Notes: generated by a model not told the origin, from the sequence alone. Shown: positions 8,892 to 17,535, counted from the stretch's first letter. The stretch: 54,135 nt of DNA from an uncultured Actinomycetes bacterium (GCA_903870905.1 CAIQEU010000008.1:1-54135), one strand, 5' to 3'. Numbers and translations are program-made.

Positions 8892-8918
8892 CTTATACTT
8901 CAGCGATCTAAGTATAAG
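8892..8918. repeat. Operator-like inverted repeat I
   Basis: CTTATACTT (8892-8900) and AAGTATAAG (8910-8918) form a perfect 9-bp inverted repeat with a 9-bp spacer. The right arm contains the -10 hexamer of the divergently read promoter of the AlbA_2 gene. A further half-site, GTATAAGT, lies at 8862-8869 inside the first codons of that gene. Confidence 0.85.
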
Positions 8919-8939
8919 TCTTGCTAGTCGATCTGGCAA
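8911..8939 (-). promoter_or_regulatory. Promoter of the AlbA_2 regulator gene
   Basis: On the minus strand TTGCCA (8934-8939) and TATACT (8911-8916) are 17 bases apart, a near-consensus housekeeping promoter and the strongest in this window. The -10 is part of inverted repeat I. Transcription would start near 8904, giving a leader of about 30 bases with GAGG before the GTG. Confidence 0.75.
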
Positions 8940-8942
8940 GTT

Positions 8943-8969
8943 CTTATACTTATCGCTCTTAAGTATAAG
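8943..8969. repeat. Operator-like inverted repeat II
   Basis: A second perfect copy, CTTATACTT (8943-8951), 9-bp spacer, AAGTATAAG (8961-8969), lies 51 bp from repeat I, close to five helical turns, so both sites face the same side of DNA. It sits just upstream of the -35. The two spacers differ in sequence, so arms and spacing are what is conserved. Confidence 0.85.
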
Positions 8970-9084
8970 TAAGTACGAGATCTCGATCGATTGCTTATGC
9001 TTTCTTCCTGGGCCGGCTGGCTCGAGCCTGAGCGCGGGCCAAGGCATCGAGCTCGGCGCCCTAGACGCACCGGGGCGGCACCGG

Positions 9085-9711
9085 TCAGCGGTCACCCCGA
9101 TGGAGGTGCACGGCTTGCCAGCAGTACCAGGCGGTGGCGGACCGGAACCCGGTGAACGGGTCTCCGAGGGGGCCGAGGTCGCCCGCACTGATCATCGACG
9201 TCTCGCCGTGGAGGAGCGACCACCCGTTGCGGACACCGAGGTCGCCCGTTGGCCAGATATCCGGCCGACCCAAGGTGAACAGCAGGTACATGTGGGCCGT
9301 CCAGGTCCCAATGCCACGAATGGCCACCAGTTCACCGAGCACCTCGTCGTCGCTCATCCGCCCGTGGCGCGCGAGGTTAAGCGTGCCACCACGGACGCGT
9401 GCCGCCACGTCGTGGATCGAGGCGACCTTGGCGTTCGACAGTCCGGTGGACCGCAACTCGTCGTGGGTGAGCGCAGCGATCGTCTCAGGAGTCACGACGC
9501 CGCCACAGGCAGCCACGACGCGTCCGTAGATGGTGTCGGCGGCTTTGATCGAGAGCAGCTGTGAAGTGATGGAGCTCACCACGGTGGCGAACCGCTTGGC
9601 CGGAGGGGTCGGACGGAACACCTTCGGCGGCCCAATGGCCTCGATCACGGGAGCGAAGGCTGGATCGCAGTCGACGATCTGCGCCGCGATGGAGTCAGGA
9701 GAAATGGCCAT
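9085..9711 (-). CDS. AlkA-type DNA-3-methyladenine glycosylase
   Basis: This 208-residue HhH-GPD protein has the helix-hairpin-helix LVAIRGIGTWTAHM (about 128-141) and the catalytic Asp in WPTGDLGVR (D157). These enzymes excise alkylated purines such as 3-methyladenine in base-excision repair. It lacks the N-terminal domain of E. coli AlkA and the C-terminal iron-sulfur cluster of Nth/MutY, so it is a compact form. The ATG at 9711 overlaps the stop of the upstream methyltransferase gene as ATGA. A leftward operon methyltransferase-alkA is thus likely. Confidence 0.9.
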   Translation of the reverse strand: MAISPDSIAAQIVDCDPAFAPVIEAIGPPKVFRPTPPAKRFATVVSSITSQLLSIKAADTIYGRVVAACGGVVTPETIAALTHDELRSTGLSNAKVASIHDVAARVRGGTLNLARHGRMSDDEVLGELVAIRGIGTWTAHMYLLFTLGRPDIWPTGDLGVRNGWSLLHGETSMISAGDLGPLGDPFTGFRSATAWYCWQAVHLHRGDR

Positions 9712-10337
9712 CAGGCATTCTCGCGAATGATGCGTCGCAGTGCGACGGTACTGAACGCCTGGACGGCACCCGACGGGGTGACGTGGTCCACCGTGGTTGC
9801 TCGAACGGTCTCCCATGCCGGTCCGAACGCAGCGATGAGGTCCTCAGTTGCCCACTGGCGGACGTCGAGGCCCGAGCACTGCGTCGGACCAGTCGGACCG
9901 AAGACCTCAATCACCGCTGCACCTCCAGGCGCGACCGTGCGGTCGAGTTGAGCGAAGTACTGGGCGATGTCCTGCGGAGCCGTCAAGAAATGCAGTACGG
10001 CACGGTCGTGCCAGACCGTGAAGGTCCGAGCGAGGTCAACGGTGCGGACATCACCGGTGCGCCACGAAACCTCGTCACCACGGACGCCGAGCCGTGCCCG
10101 AGCTTGACTGAGGGCAGTGCCCGCGAGGTCGAGCACACAGAGGTCTCGCCACTCGCGCTCGATGAGCGCGTCGACGAGGAGACCACTTCCGCCGCCAACG
10201 TCGATGAGGCTGTCATCTGGCATGCAGCCGAGAGCGTCGAGGCTGGCCAGGGTTGCCACCGGCCAGACTTCGGTCCAGGATCGATCTGCCGGTGCCGTGC
10301 GCTCATAGCGCTCGTTCCAGAAGTCTGCGTCGTCCAT
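9711..10337 (-). CDS. Class I SAM-dependent methyltransferase
   Basis: The 208-residue protein has a canonical Rossmann methyltransferase core: DDSLIDVGGGSGLLVDALIE (motif I), a following acidic residue in LCVLDLAGTAL, and FTVWHDRAVLHFLT as motif IV-like segment. It has no extra domain that would tell the substrate. ATG 10337 (MDDADFWNERYE) is preferred because this start fits the family beginning and an upstream CACAGT lies 6 bases before it, a spacing shared by leaderless genes here. It is coupled to alkA, but a functional link is not established. It diverges from a glyoxalase-fold gene 28 bp away. Confidence 0.88.
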   Translation of the reverse strand: MDDADFWNERYERTAPADRSWTEVWPVATLASLDALGCMPDDSLIDVGGGSGLLVDALIEREWRDLCVLDLAGTALSQARARLGVRGDEVSWRTGDVRTVDLARTFTVWHDRAVLHFLTAPQDIAQYFAQLDRTVAPGGAAVIEVFGPTGPTQCSGLDVRQWATEDLIAAFGPAWETVRATTVDHVTPSGAVQAFSTVALRRIIRENA

Positions 10338-10365
10338 GCGCTCACTGTGCCACCACAATGGAGCT

Positions 10366-10806
10366 ATGGCCTCGCTCTCTGTCTTCCTCTGGTACCCCGG
10401 CACGGCGGGAGCGGCCTACGACCGCTACCGCTCCGTCTTCGACCTTCCCGGCGACCCCTCCGGTGAGAACTTCATCATGGGCACGCTCGAGGTTGCCGGC
10501 ACGACGCTGCAGCTCTTCAATGGAGGGCCGCACCACGACTTCAACGACGCCATCTCCCTCTTCGTCGCCGTCGAGACCCAAGAGGAGATCGAGCGCCTGA
10601 GCGACGGCCTCATCGCTGGTGGTGGATCCCAAGGGAACTGTGGCTGGCTGAAGGATCCCTTCGGGGTGTCGTGGCAGATCGTGCCGGTGCAGCTCGGCGC
10701 ACTCCTCGGCGGCGGCGACCCGGAGGTATCGGGCCGCGTCCACCAGGCGATGATGGGCATGCATCGCCTGAACATCGCCGAGCTCGAAGCCGCAGCGTCA
10801 GCCTGA
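10366..10806 (+). CDS. PhnB-like VOC-fold protein
   Basis: This 146-residue protein belongs to the PhnB/3-demethylubiquinone-9 methyltransferase-like branch of the VOC fold: LSVFLWYPGTAGAAYDRY at the start, MGTLEVAGTTLQLFNGGP in the middle, and CGWLKDPFGVSWQIVP near the end. Function in this branch is mostly unknown. ATG 10366 has GGAG very close (10360-10363) and CACAAT 6 bases upstream (10354-10359), so it may be read from a nearly leaderless message. Its 3' end overlaps the convergent HAD gene by 9 bases. Confidence 0.9.
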   Translation: MASLSVFLWYPGTAGAAYDRYRSVFDLPGDPSGENFIMGTLEVAGTTLQLFNGGPHHDFNDAISLFVAVETQEEIERLSDGLIAGGGSQGNCGWLKDPFGVSWQIVPVQLGALLGGGDPEVSGRVHQAMMGMHRLNIAELEAAASA

Positions 10807-11445
10807 GACCAGCACGGTGATCTCTGATGGGTGCTCCACGAGGTGGAGCACCCCAGCACCGAGGAGCTCGTCTCGGTCGCCGTACCCCCAGAGCACGCCA
10901 ATGGTGGCCACACCGTGGACCGCTGCTCCATGGGCATCGTGGTGGCGATCGCCGACCATGAGCACCGAATCTGGGTCGGTCGTGCCGAGGCGCTGGAGGA
11001 CCTCAGCGACGACCTGAGCTTTCGTCGTTCTCTCCCGTTCGTGGTCCGTGCCACCAATGGTGTCGAAGAATGCTGCGAGTCCAAACTCCTCGAGGATGCG
11101 CACGGCGAAGTGCTCCTGTTTGGCCGTGGCAACGGCGACGCGAATTCCTCGGGCATGGAGTTCACTGAAGAGTTGCTCCACCCCTTCGTACACCGTGGCG
11201 TTGTAGAGATGACCACCTGCGTAGTGGCGTCGGTAGGCGAGCACGAGGGCGTCGACGTCGGCTGGATCGACCGAGAGGTGAGCGAAGGACTCCCGGAGTG
11301 GTGGACCAATGAACCCGGCGAGTTCAACCGCGGTCAGGGGTGGGTACGAGAACTCGGCCAACGCGGCATTTGCGGTCGCCCCAATGCCAGGAGCTGAATC
11401 GATGATCGTGCCGTCGAGATCGAACACCACGAGTTGGACGGCCAC
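10798..11445 (-). CDS. HAD-superfamily phosphatase (phosphoglycolate phosphatase-like)
   Basis: The protein (215 residues from GTG 11445) has HAD motif I FDLDGT (nucleophile D9, acid/base D11), motif II in VAVATAK, and the motif III/IV segment SVLMVGDRHHD. A helical cap of subclass I lies between motifs I and II. These enzymes hydrolyse phosphate monoesters such as phosphoglycolate; related proteins act on other substrates. The start is uncertain: ATG 11466 is also in frame but would overlap the divergent gene. It converges on and overlaps the PhnB-like gene by 9 bases. Confidence 0.88.
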   Translation of the reverse strand: MAVQLVVFDLDGTIIDSAPGIGATANAALAEFSYPPLTAVELAGFIGPPLRESFAHLSVDPADVDALVLAYRRHYAGGHLYNATVYEGVEQLFSELHARGIRVAVATAKQEHFAVRILEEFGLAAFFDTIGGTDHERERTTKAQVVAEVLQRLGTTDPDSVLMVGDRHHDAHGAAVHGVATIGVLWGYGDRDELLGAGVLHLVEHPSEITVLVSG

Positions 11446-11464
11446 CGATCTAGTCTGACCGACC

Positions 11465-12358
11465 ATGGCCACCGCAACGACGCATGATGGAATGTCCCTC
11501 GACGCCACGACGATGGGAAACCCTGAGCATCCCACCATCCTCCTCATCAGCGGGCTCGGAGCGCAGTGGATCAGCTGGGCGGAAGGCTTCTGTTCGCTCC
11601 TCGTTGATCACGGCTTCTTCGTGGTGCGCTTCGACAATCGGGACTGTGGTCACTCGACGCAACTCCACGACGTCACCGTCGACCTGCTCCCCCTCCTCCA
11701 TGCCGCCAACGCTGGCGACCTCGCTCGTGCCCGAGAACTCGTGCCGTACACCTTGGAGGACATGGCGAGCGATGCCATCGCCGTCCTCGATGCGCTCGCC
11801 ATCGATCGGGCGCACATCGTTGGGGCCTCGATGGGCGGCATGATCGCCCAGACTGTGGCAATCCACTATCCCGAGCGATGCCGTTCCCTCACCTCCATCA
11901 TGTCGACGACCGGAGAACCCGAGTTCGGCGCCTCGACTCCTGAGGCACAGCAGGTGCTCATGAGCCCGCGGCCGAGCACCCGGGCTGCGTTCATCGAGTC
12001 CTCGCTCGCCACCAAGGTCTGGCTCTCCAAGCGCTACGCCGACGACGAGGTCATCAGGGCCGACGCGGCAGCGAGCTTCGATCGGGCCTTCACCCCTGCG
12101 GGGACCGCCCGACAGTTCGCGGCGATTGTCGCCAGTGGCCCTCGAGATGTCGCTCTCAGGGAACTCTCAGTTCCTACGCTGGTGATCCACGGCCTCGACG
12201 ACACCCTCATCGATCCGTCCGGAGGCCGTCGGACTGCCGAAATCGTCCCAAATGCCCGACTCCTCGAGGTTCCCGACATGGGACACGACCGCCCAGAAGC
12301 TCTCTGGCCACTCCTGACCAGCGCCATTGCCGATCACGCTGGGCGAAATTCCCTGTAG
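11465..12358 (+). CDS. Alpha/beta-hydrolase fold esterase-like protein
   Basis: The 297-residue protein has the complete hydrolase triad in order: nucleophile elbow GASMGG (S122), the acid in IHGLDDTLID, and His in DMGHD (H274). The RFDNRDCGHST segment (55-65) resembles the aclacinomycin methylesterase/RdmC subgroup. It probably cleaves an ester, but substrate is unknown. No signal peptide. TAGTCT (11451-11456) lies 8 bases before the ATG, compatible with a nearly leaderless message. It diverges from the HAD gene. Confidence 0.9.
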   Translation: MATATTHDGMSLDATTMGNPEHPTILLISGLGAQWISWAEGFCSLLVDHGFFVVRFDNRDCGHSTQLHDVTVDLLPLLHAANAGDLARARELVPYTLEDMASDAIAVLDALAIDRAHIVGASMGGMIAQTVAIHYPERCRSLTSIMSTTGEPEFGASTPEAQQVLMSPRPSTRAAFIESSLATKVWLSKRYADDEVIRADAAASFDRAFTPAGTARQFAAIVASGPRDVALRELSVPTLVIHGLDDTLIDPSGGRRTAEIVPNARLLEVPDMGHDRPEALWPLLTSAIADHAGRNSL

Positions 12359-12390
12359 ACCCCATTGGCAATGGCGCCTAACGAGGTCTC

Positions 12391-14733
12391 ATGCGACTTC
12401 GTTCACAAATCATCGCTTCTGCCCTCGCTTTGGCCACCATCATGGGAGGGATCACCGCTACTGCCCTTCCTTCCGGTGCCGCAGTCGCTGGCCCCAAGGC
12501 GAACGACGAGATCCATTTCTTGACGATCCCGGCCATGAAGGCACATCGGGCCGCGCAAGCCACGATTTCCTCCAATGCAATCGGCCAGACGACTCAGACG
12601 GCTGGATCGGTGATGTCCGCCCACGGCGGCATTGACGGCATCGAGGTCACGACTGGCGCTCCCAAGGTCTACGTCGTCTTCTACGGCTCCCAGTGGGGCA
12701 CCGAGTCCACCGACGGCAACGGCTACGCCAACTTCACCGGCGATCCCTCCGGAATGGCACCTCGCCTCCAAGCCATGCTCGCCGGTCTCGGCACCAACAG
12801 CGAAGGCTGGTCGGGCGTCATGACCCAGTACTGCGACGGTGTGGCGAACGGCACGACCTCGTGCTCCTCGAGCGCAGCGCACGTTGGCTATCCAACCGGT
12901 GGTGCCCTGGCTGGTGTGTGGTACGACAACTCGGTTGCCTCGATCAGCCAGACCACCGGGCACACGTTGGCCGCTGAAGCAGTCGCTGCTGCGGGACACT
13001 TCGGCAACACCACTGCCACCCAGAACCGATCGGCCCAGTACGTCATCGTCTCGCCGACCGGCACGCACCCTGACGGCTTCAACACGAGCTCGACGAACTG
13101 GTGCGCTTGGCACGACTTCAACGGTGACACCACCCTCGTTGGCGGTGCTGCGTCGTCGTCCTACGGCGACATCGCCTTCACCAACTTGCCTTACCTCCCC
13201 GACATGGGTGCCAGCTGTGGCGCCAACTACGTGAACGCTGGTACTGCTGGTGCGCTCGATGGTGTCAGCATCGTTGAGGGTCACGAGTACGCAGAGACCA
13301 TCACCGACCAGAACCCCTCCGGTGGTTGGTACGACAACACCTCGGGTGGCGAGAACGGCGACCTGTGCGCCTGGAAGGGCACCGGCGGAACTGGCGGGGC
13401 CCAGAACGTGACCATGGCGACGGGTTCGTTCCCGATGCAGGCCACGTGGTCGAACTCCAACGCAGCCTGTGCGATCAGCGATCCGATCGTCACTGGCGGA
13501 ACCGGTGCCAACGACTTCTCCATTGGCGCTTCCCCAACCTCGGGCTCAGTGGCGCAGGGTGCCACCGCCACGGCAACCATCTCAACGTCGACGACCTCTG
13601 GCAGCAGCCAGAGCGTGGCGTTCACCGCCTCGGGTCTTCCAACTGGAGCAACGGCAACTTTCTCGCCTGCCTCGGTGACGAGCGGTTCGTCGTCAACCCT
13701 GTCCATTGCCACCACGGCCTCCACCCCGACGGGCACCTACCCGGTCACGGTGACCGGAACGGCAACCTCGGGAACCCACACGGTGACTTACACCTTGACG
13801 GTGACGGCACCGGTTGCCAATGACTTCTCCATCACGCCGTCGGCGACGTCGACGTCGATCACGACGGGCAAGTCCGGCACCATCACGATCGCCACCAAGA
13901 CCACCTCGGGCGTTGCCCAAGCAGTTGCGCTGACGGTGACAGGAGCTCCGGCGGGCACCACGGCAACCCTGTCGCCGACCTCGGTGAACTCGGGAACCAA
14001 CTCCACGCTGACGATCGCCGTCGGCGCAGCCACGGCAGCGGGGACCTCCACCCTGACGGTGACGGGCACGGCAACCTCGGGAAGCCACAGCGCCACCATC
14101 ACGCTGACGGTGACTGCTGCTCCAAAGAACGACTTCTCCATCACCTTGAGCCCGACGTCGGCGTCGGTTGGCCAGGGAAGCTCGGCGAGTTCGACCGTGT
14201 CGACGGCAACGACCTCTGGCACGTCCCAGACCGTGGCCCTCAGCGTCAGCGGCGCACCTGCTGGTGTGACCGCGACCTTCGGATCCAACTCGGTCACCTC
14301 TGGTCGCTCGACGACCCTCAGCATTAAGACCACCGCGACCACCGCTCCGGGTACCTACCCATTGACGGTGACGGGCACGACAACCTCAGGCACCCACACC
14401 GCCACCTACACCTTGACGGTGACGGCAGTTGTCCCGAGCACGTTCTCGATCAGCCTCAGCCCAACCAGCGGCACGGTTGCTCCAGGTGGTTCCACCACCT
14501 CGACACTGACCACCACGACCACGTCGGGCAACGCCCAGACGGTGAGTTTCTCGTCGAACGGTGCGCCTCCTGGCGTGACGGTGAGCTTCTCCTCATCGTC
14601 GGTCACCAGTGGTGGCTCAGTGACCGTGACCTTCTCGACCGGTCGTCGTGTCCAGGTCGGCACCTACACCATCACCATCTCGGCGAAGGCCACCTCAGGG
14701 ACGCAGACCACCACCTACACCCTGACCACCTGA
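12391..14733 (+). CDS. Large secreted protein: putative peptidase-like domain plus four Ig-like repeats
   Basis: The 780-residue protein starts with a signal peptide (about residues 1-33). Residues 80-365 form a globular domain with six cysteines (C148, C158, C238, C276, C326, C360) and an [11 protein letters not shown] segment (H298, E299, E302) followed by GGWYDN and ENGDLCAW. A similar HE..E..TD...WYD...GD.C pattern is known from plant EXORDIUM-like and several bacterial secreted proteins, and could bind metal; protease activity is unproven. Residues 374-780 are four Ser/Thr-rich beta-sandwich-like repeats. No membrane anchor or sorting signal follows, so it is released or loosely attached. 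It has its own terminator. Function unknown; the name is structural. Confidence 0.85.
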   Translation: MRLRSQIIASALALATIMGGITATALPSGAAVAGPKANDEIHFLTIPAMKAHRAAQATISSNAIGQTTQTAGSVMSAHGGIDGIEVTTGAPKVYVVFYGSQWGTESTDGNGYANFTGDPSGMAPRLQAMLAGLGTNSEGWSGVMTQYCDGVANGTTSCSSSAAHVGYPTGGALAGVWYDNSVASISQTTGHTLAAEAVAAAGHFGNTTATQNRSAQYVIVSPTGTHPDGFNTSSTNWCAWHDFNGDTTLVGGAASSSYGDIAFTNLPYLPDMGASCGANYVNAGTAGALDGVSIVEGHEYAETITDQNPSGGWYDNTSGGENGDLCAWKGTGGTGGAQNVTMATGSFPMQATWSNSNAACAISDPIVTGGTGANDFSIGASPTSGSVAQGATATATISTSTTSGSSQSVAFTASGLPTGATATFSPASVTSGSSSTLSIATTASTPTGTYPVTVTGTATSGTHTVTYTLTVTAPVANDFSITPSATSTSITTGKSGTITIATKTTSGVAQAVALTVTGAPAGTTATLSPTSVNSGTNSTLTIAVGAATAAGTSTLTVTGTATSGSHSATITLTVTAAPKNDFSITLSPTSASVGQGSSASSTVSTATTSGTSQTVALSVSGAPAGVTATFGSNSVTSGRSTTLSIKTTATTAPGTYPLTVTGTTTSGTHTATYTLTVTAVVPSTFSISLSPTSGTVAPGGSTTSTLTTTTTSGNAQTVSFSSNGAPPGVTVSFSSSSVTSGGSVTVTFSTGRRVQVGTYTITISAKATSGTQTTTYTLTT
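13510..14730 (+). repeat. Four tandem Ig-like repeats, 103-residue period
   Basis: Repeat units begin at 13510, 13819, 14128 and 14437; the first three are each exactly 309 bp and the last is 98 codons. Each starts with (N/S)-(D/T)-FSI and contains an SGSP/SG-type turn, a G-(A/L)-P-x-G core and ends in YTLTVTA or similar. DNA is strongly conserved at motif positions but not identical, so this is old duplication rather than recent expansion. Confidence 0.9.
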
Positions 14734-14746
14734 TCACCACCTGCAG

Positions 14747-14782
14747 CAACGCCCCTCAGTCCTTCAGGGCTGGGGGGCGTTG
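14747..14782 (+). terminator. Hairpin terminator after the secreted-protein gene
   Basis: CAACGCCCC (14747-14755) pairs with GGGGCGTTG (14774-14782), 14 bases after the stop. There is no T-run, as is common in high-GC actinobacteria. Confidence 0.8.
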
Positions 14783-14795
14783 TCGCGTCCGGGCG

Positions 14796-14801
14796 TAGCA
14801 T
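14796..14801 (+). promoter_or_regulatory. TANNNT-type -10 upstream of the clc leader ORF
   Basis: TAGCAT lies 7 bases before the ATG at 14809, the spacing seen at other putative leaderless genes here. No convincing -35 is visible. Confidence 0.4.
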
Positions 14802-14808
14802 GACGACC

Positions 14809-14823
14809 ATGGTGGAGCGATGA
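14809..14823 (+). CDS. Possible four-codon leader ORF (MVER) coupled to the chloride channel gene
   Basis: ATG 14809, GTG, GAG, CGA, TGA 14823 form a tiny frame whose stop overlaps the channel gene ATG as ATGA. It would be read from a leaderless message (TAGCAT 7 bases upstream). Its own GGAG (14814-14817) is only 2 bases from the channel ATG, too close for a standard ribosome site, so re-initiation after this peptide is an attractive reading. No independent proof that it is translated. Confidence 0.4.
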   Translation: MVER

Positions 14824-16193
14824 GCAACCGAGACGGCGACAGCGAGCGCCAGCGGATCCCGCAGCCGGTCATCAAGCACCGAATTGCCTCTGGCCGCGGT
14901 GCCATGGAGCAGCCCAACGTCACCCACGATGGTGACGCGGCGCTCACCACTCGATTTTGGATCGTCCTCGTGATGGCCTCGGTCCTCACCGGCCTCATGG
15001 GTGATGCCCTCATGGCCATCTTGAAGTTCGCCGAACGACTGGCCTTCAACTACCACGGAGGCGACTACGCCGCAGCAGCGGCAGCGACGTCCCCACTCCA
15101 CCGCGTCGTGGTCTTGACGCTGGCCGGAATCATCGGTGCGGTGTGCTGGTTCGGGATCCGCAAGTGGTTGAAGCATCAGAAGTCCGAGATCGACGACGTG
15201 CTCTGGCGCGGTGACGCTCGGCTCGGCGTGATGCGCTCGTCGCTCACGTCGATCGTCTCAGAGATCGTGATTGGTATGGGTGGCTCCATTGGCCGAGAAG
15301 CCGCACCGAAGCTGATGGGTGGGGTCGCTGCGAGTTGGCTGTCCGATCACCTCGCGATGACCGACGCCCAGCGACGGCTGCTCGTCGCCTGTGCTGGCGG
15401 GGCGGGCCTGGCCTGCGTGTACAACGTCCCGATCGGCGGTGCGATCTTCACCGCCGAAGTCCTCTACGGTTCCTTCGCGCTTCCTACGGCGCTCGCAGCG
15501 CTCGCCAGTTCGGCAATCGCCACCTTGACCGCCTGGCTGCTCTTGCCGAGTACCCCGGTCTACGGCGACCTCCCGACCGTCCACACCACCCCCACGACGG
15601 TGGGGTTCGCTCTCGTGGCTGGCGTGCTCATTGGAGGGCTCGCCGCACTGTTCATCCGGATAGTCGGCTGGGTCTCCGCCCACCGCATTGGTGGCCCCAA
15701 GATGCTGCTCCTCATGCCGGCGACGTTCGCGATCGTCGGTGTCATTGGAATTTGGTTCCCCCAGATCTTCGGGAATGGAAAGGACATGGCGCACGACGCC
15801 TTCCTCGGCACGAGCAGTATTGGCCTACTCCTCGCCCTCTCGATCCTGAAGCCCCTCGTGACAGCCGGCACCCTCGGAAGCGGTGCCGCAGGCGGCGTCT
15901 TCACGCCGTTCTTGGCGACTGGCGCTGTCACTGGAGCGCTCTTCGGCACCGTGTGGCTGCATCTCTGGGGAGGTGCACCGGTCACGGCCTTCGCCCTGAT
16001 TGGGGCCTCTGCGATGATTGGGGCCGCCATGCAGGCACCCATGGCCGGCATGGTGCTCGTCATGGAGCTCACCCACAGCGGCCTCAACGTGGCGATCCCT
16101 ATGGTGCTCGCTACCGTGATCGCCACTGCGCTCGTCCGCTGGGTCGACGGCTACTCCATCTACTCGGCCCGGCTGCCCCAGCTCAATGAGTAG
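14820..16193 (+). CDS. ClC-family chloride channel or H+/Cl- exchanger
   Basis: The 457-residue membrane protein has the ClC selectivity motifs: GMGGSIGREAAP (residues 152-163, with the gating Glu E160), an FTAEV segment in the position of the proton glutamate region, and GSGAAGGVFTPFLATGA. About ten membrane helices follow a hydrophilic N-terminus of some 40 residues. ClC proteins move chloride or exchange it for protons, helping acid tolerance and ion balance; both glutamates being present favours an exchanger, but this is not decisive. No C-terminal CBS domains. The start is coupled to a four-codon leader. The 3' end overlaps the methyltransferase gene by 8 bases. Confidence 0.93.
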   Translation: MSNRDGDSERQRIPQPVIKHRIASGRGAMEQPNVTHDGDAALTTRFWIVLVMASVLTGLMGDALMAILKFAERLAFNYHGGDYAAAAAATSPLHRVVVLTLAGIIGAVCWFGIRKWLKHQKSEIDDVLWRGDARLGVMRSSLTSIVSEIVIGMGGSIGREAAPKLMGGVAASWLSDHLAMTDAQRRLLVACAGGAGLACVYNVPIGGAIFTAEVLYGSFALPTALAALASSAIATLTAWLLLPSTPVYGDLPTVHTTPTTVGFALVAGVLIGGLAALFIRIVGWVSAHRIGGPKMLLLMPATFAIVGVIGIWFPQIFGNGKDMAHDAFLGTSSIGLLLALSILKPLVTAGTLGSGAAGGVFTPFLATGAVTGALFGTVWLHLWGGAPVTAFALIGASAMIGAAMQAPMAGMVLVMELTHSGLNVAIPMVLATVIATALVRWVDGYSIYSARLPQLNE

Positions 16194-17076
16194 TGGCACT
16201 CCCGAGATTCCGGACAACCACCACCACTGGGAGCAGCTCGCTGCGTTCCACGGCACCGGTGACGATGACTTCTACGACTTGAGCGAGATCATCTCGGGAG
16301 GCACTCGCATGGGTGCGGCCGAGCGTGCAGCGGTCGACCGAGCGATGGGTGGCGAGAACCTCTCTGGTCTCTCTGGACAACGCGTCGCCCACCTCCAGTG
16401 TCACCTGGCCCTCGATGCCATCACCATGGCTCGAGCCGGCGCCGAGGTCACCGGCATTGACTTCTCGAGCACGGCGCTCCGACGAGCTGAGGAGCTCGCT
16501 CGGGCCTGCGGGGTGCACCTCCACACCGTTGAGGCTGACAGCCGAAACCTTCCAGAATCGCTGAACAACCGCTTCAACCTCGTCTACGCCAGCATCGGCG
16601 TCATCTACTGGATTGACGATCTGGCTGCCTTCATGGCCGGTGTGGAACGAATCTTGGCTCCCGGCGGGCGGTTCGTCCTCGTGGACCTGCACCCGATGCT
16701 GACCATGATTGGCTCCCTCGATCCTCTGGTTCTCGACTTCCCCTACGGCGGCAACAAGCAGTTCGTGTACTCGGGCACCGGCACCTACGCCAACCGTGAC
16801 GCGGACGTGACCTGGACCGTCGCCTCCTACCCCCACAGCGTGGCCGAGATCGTCATGGCGGTCCTCGGTGCTTCGATGCAGCTCTCGTTCCTCGATGAGA
16901 CCTGCGCCACCACCACCTCCACCGGCAGCGTGGCCACGAAGGAGTCCGATGGCGTCTACCGCATCCGGCTCGGTCGAGGGTCGGCGCAGGACCCGGATGT
17001 CCTCGCCGAACCCATTCCACTGCTCCTCACGGTGATTGCGACCGCCAACGGCGAGGCGTCACCGACTCCTGCCTAG
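16186..17076 (+). CDS. Class I SAM-dependent methyltransferase
   Basis: The 296-residue protein shows HLQCHLALDAITMARAG (motif I variant) and EVTGIDFSSTALRRA (motif II), a pattern found in small-molecule methyltransferases of the UbiE/ubiquinone-type group, then LAPGGRFVLVDLHP as the post-motif strand. It has an extra C-terminal region of about 100 residues. ATG 16186 overlaps the channel stop by 8 bases (ATGAGTAG), so it is probably co-translated with it. Substrate unknown; nothing links it to chloride transport except position. Confidence 0.88.
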   Translation: MSSGTPEIPDNHHHWEQLAAFHGTGDDDFYDLSEIISGGTRMGAAERAAVDRAMGGENLSGLSGQRVAHLQCHLALDAITMARAGAEVTGIDFSSTALRRAEELARACGVHLHTVEADSRNLPESLNNRFNLVYASIGVIYWIDDLAAFMAGVERILAPGGRFVLVDLHPMLTMIGSLDPLVLDFPYGGNKQFVYSGTGTYANRDADVTWTVASYPHSVAEIVMAVLGASMQLSFLDETCATTTSTGSVATKESDGVYRIRLGRGSAQDPDVLAEPIPLLLTVIATANGEASPTPA

Positions 17077-17085
17077 GCTGGAACC

Positions 17086-17535
17086 ATGGATGAGGTGGTG
17101 GCGTTCTCGGTTGACGACACCGTGGACCTGCGTCGTTCGATCCTGCGAGGAGGTGACCCGGCGGCGCAGATCATCGTCGATGGTGACCACGTCGCAGGGT
17201 GTTTTCACCGTGGCGTCCGCAGGAACGGCGTTCCTGTGGCCACCGCAACCGCGTTCCCGTGCCCATCACCTGACCACGACGCCAGCGCTCCGTGGCAACT
17301 GCGCTTCATGGCGGTGGAGTTCGACCTCCAAGGTGAAGGGCTCGGCCGAATGGTGCTCACCGACGTGATCGACGAGGTCCGTCGCCTCGGCGGTGATCTG
17401 CTGTGGGCCAATGGGCGAGACACCGCCCTCGACTTCTACCGGGCAATGGGGTTCACCGTCGTGCCGGGTTCAGCGCACCTCTCTCCGGCGACCAATCTCC
17501 CCCACCACCGCATCTCGATGGACCTGTTGCCATGA
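17086..17535 (+). CDS. GNAT-family N-acetyltransferase
   Basis: The 149-residue protein has the acetyl-CoA-binding motif A in VEFDLQGEGLGRMVLTDV (pyrophosphate loop QGEGLG) and a motif B-like LDFYRAMGFTVV. Members acetylate amines on small molecules or proteins; the substrate is not readable. TAGGCT (17074-17079) lies 6 bases before the ATG, and overlaps the stop codon of the preceding gene, so a leaderless internal transcript start is likely. Its end overlaps ctaG as ATGA. Confidence 0.9.
   Translation: MDEVVAFSVDDTVDLRRSILRGGDPAAQIIVDGDHVAGCFHRGVRRNGVPVATATAFPCPSPDHDASAPWQLRFMAVEFDLQGEGLGRMVLTDVIDEVRRLGGDLLWANGRDTALDFYRAMGFTVVPGSAHLSPATNLPHHRISMDLLP

Noticed and set aside
8996-9063. Minus-strand frame reading about 21 residues ending in ARASRPRKKA before a TAA, like the tail of a real protein
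   Set aside because: It is bounded upstream by TAG, has no start, and is too short to name; it could be a gene remnant at an insertion edge but also chance.
12403-13284. Long open frame antisense to the secreted-protein gene
   Set aside because: High-GC antisense shadow; composition rich in Arg, Val and Gly without motifs, no ribosome site, and the plus-strand protein is clearly real.
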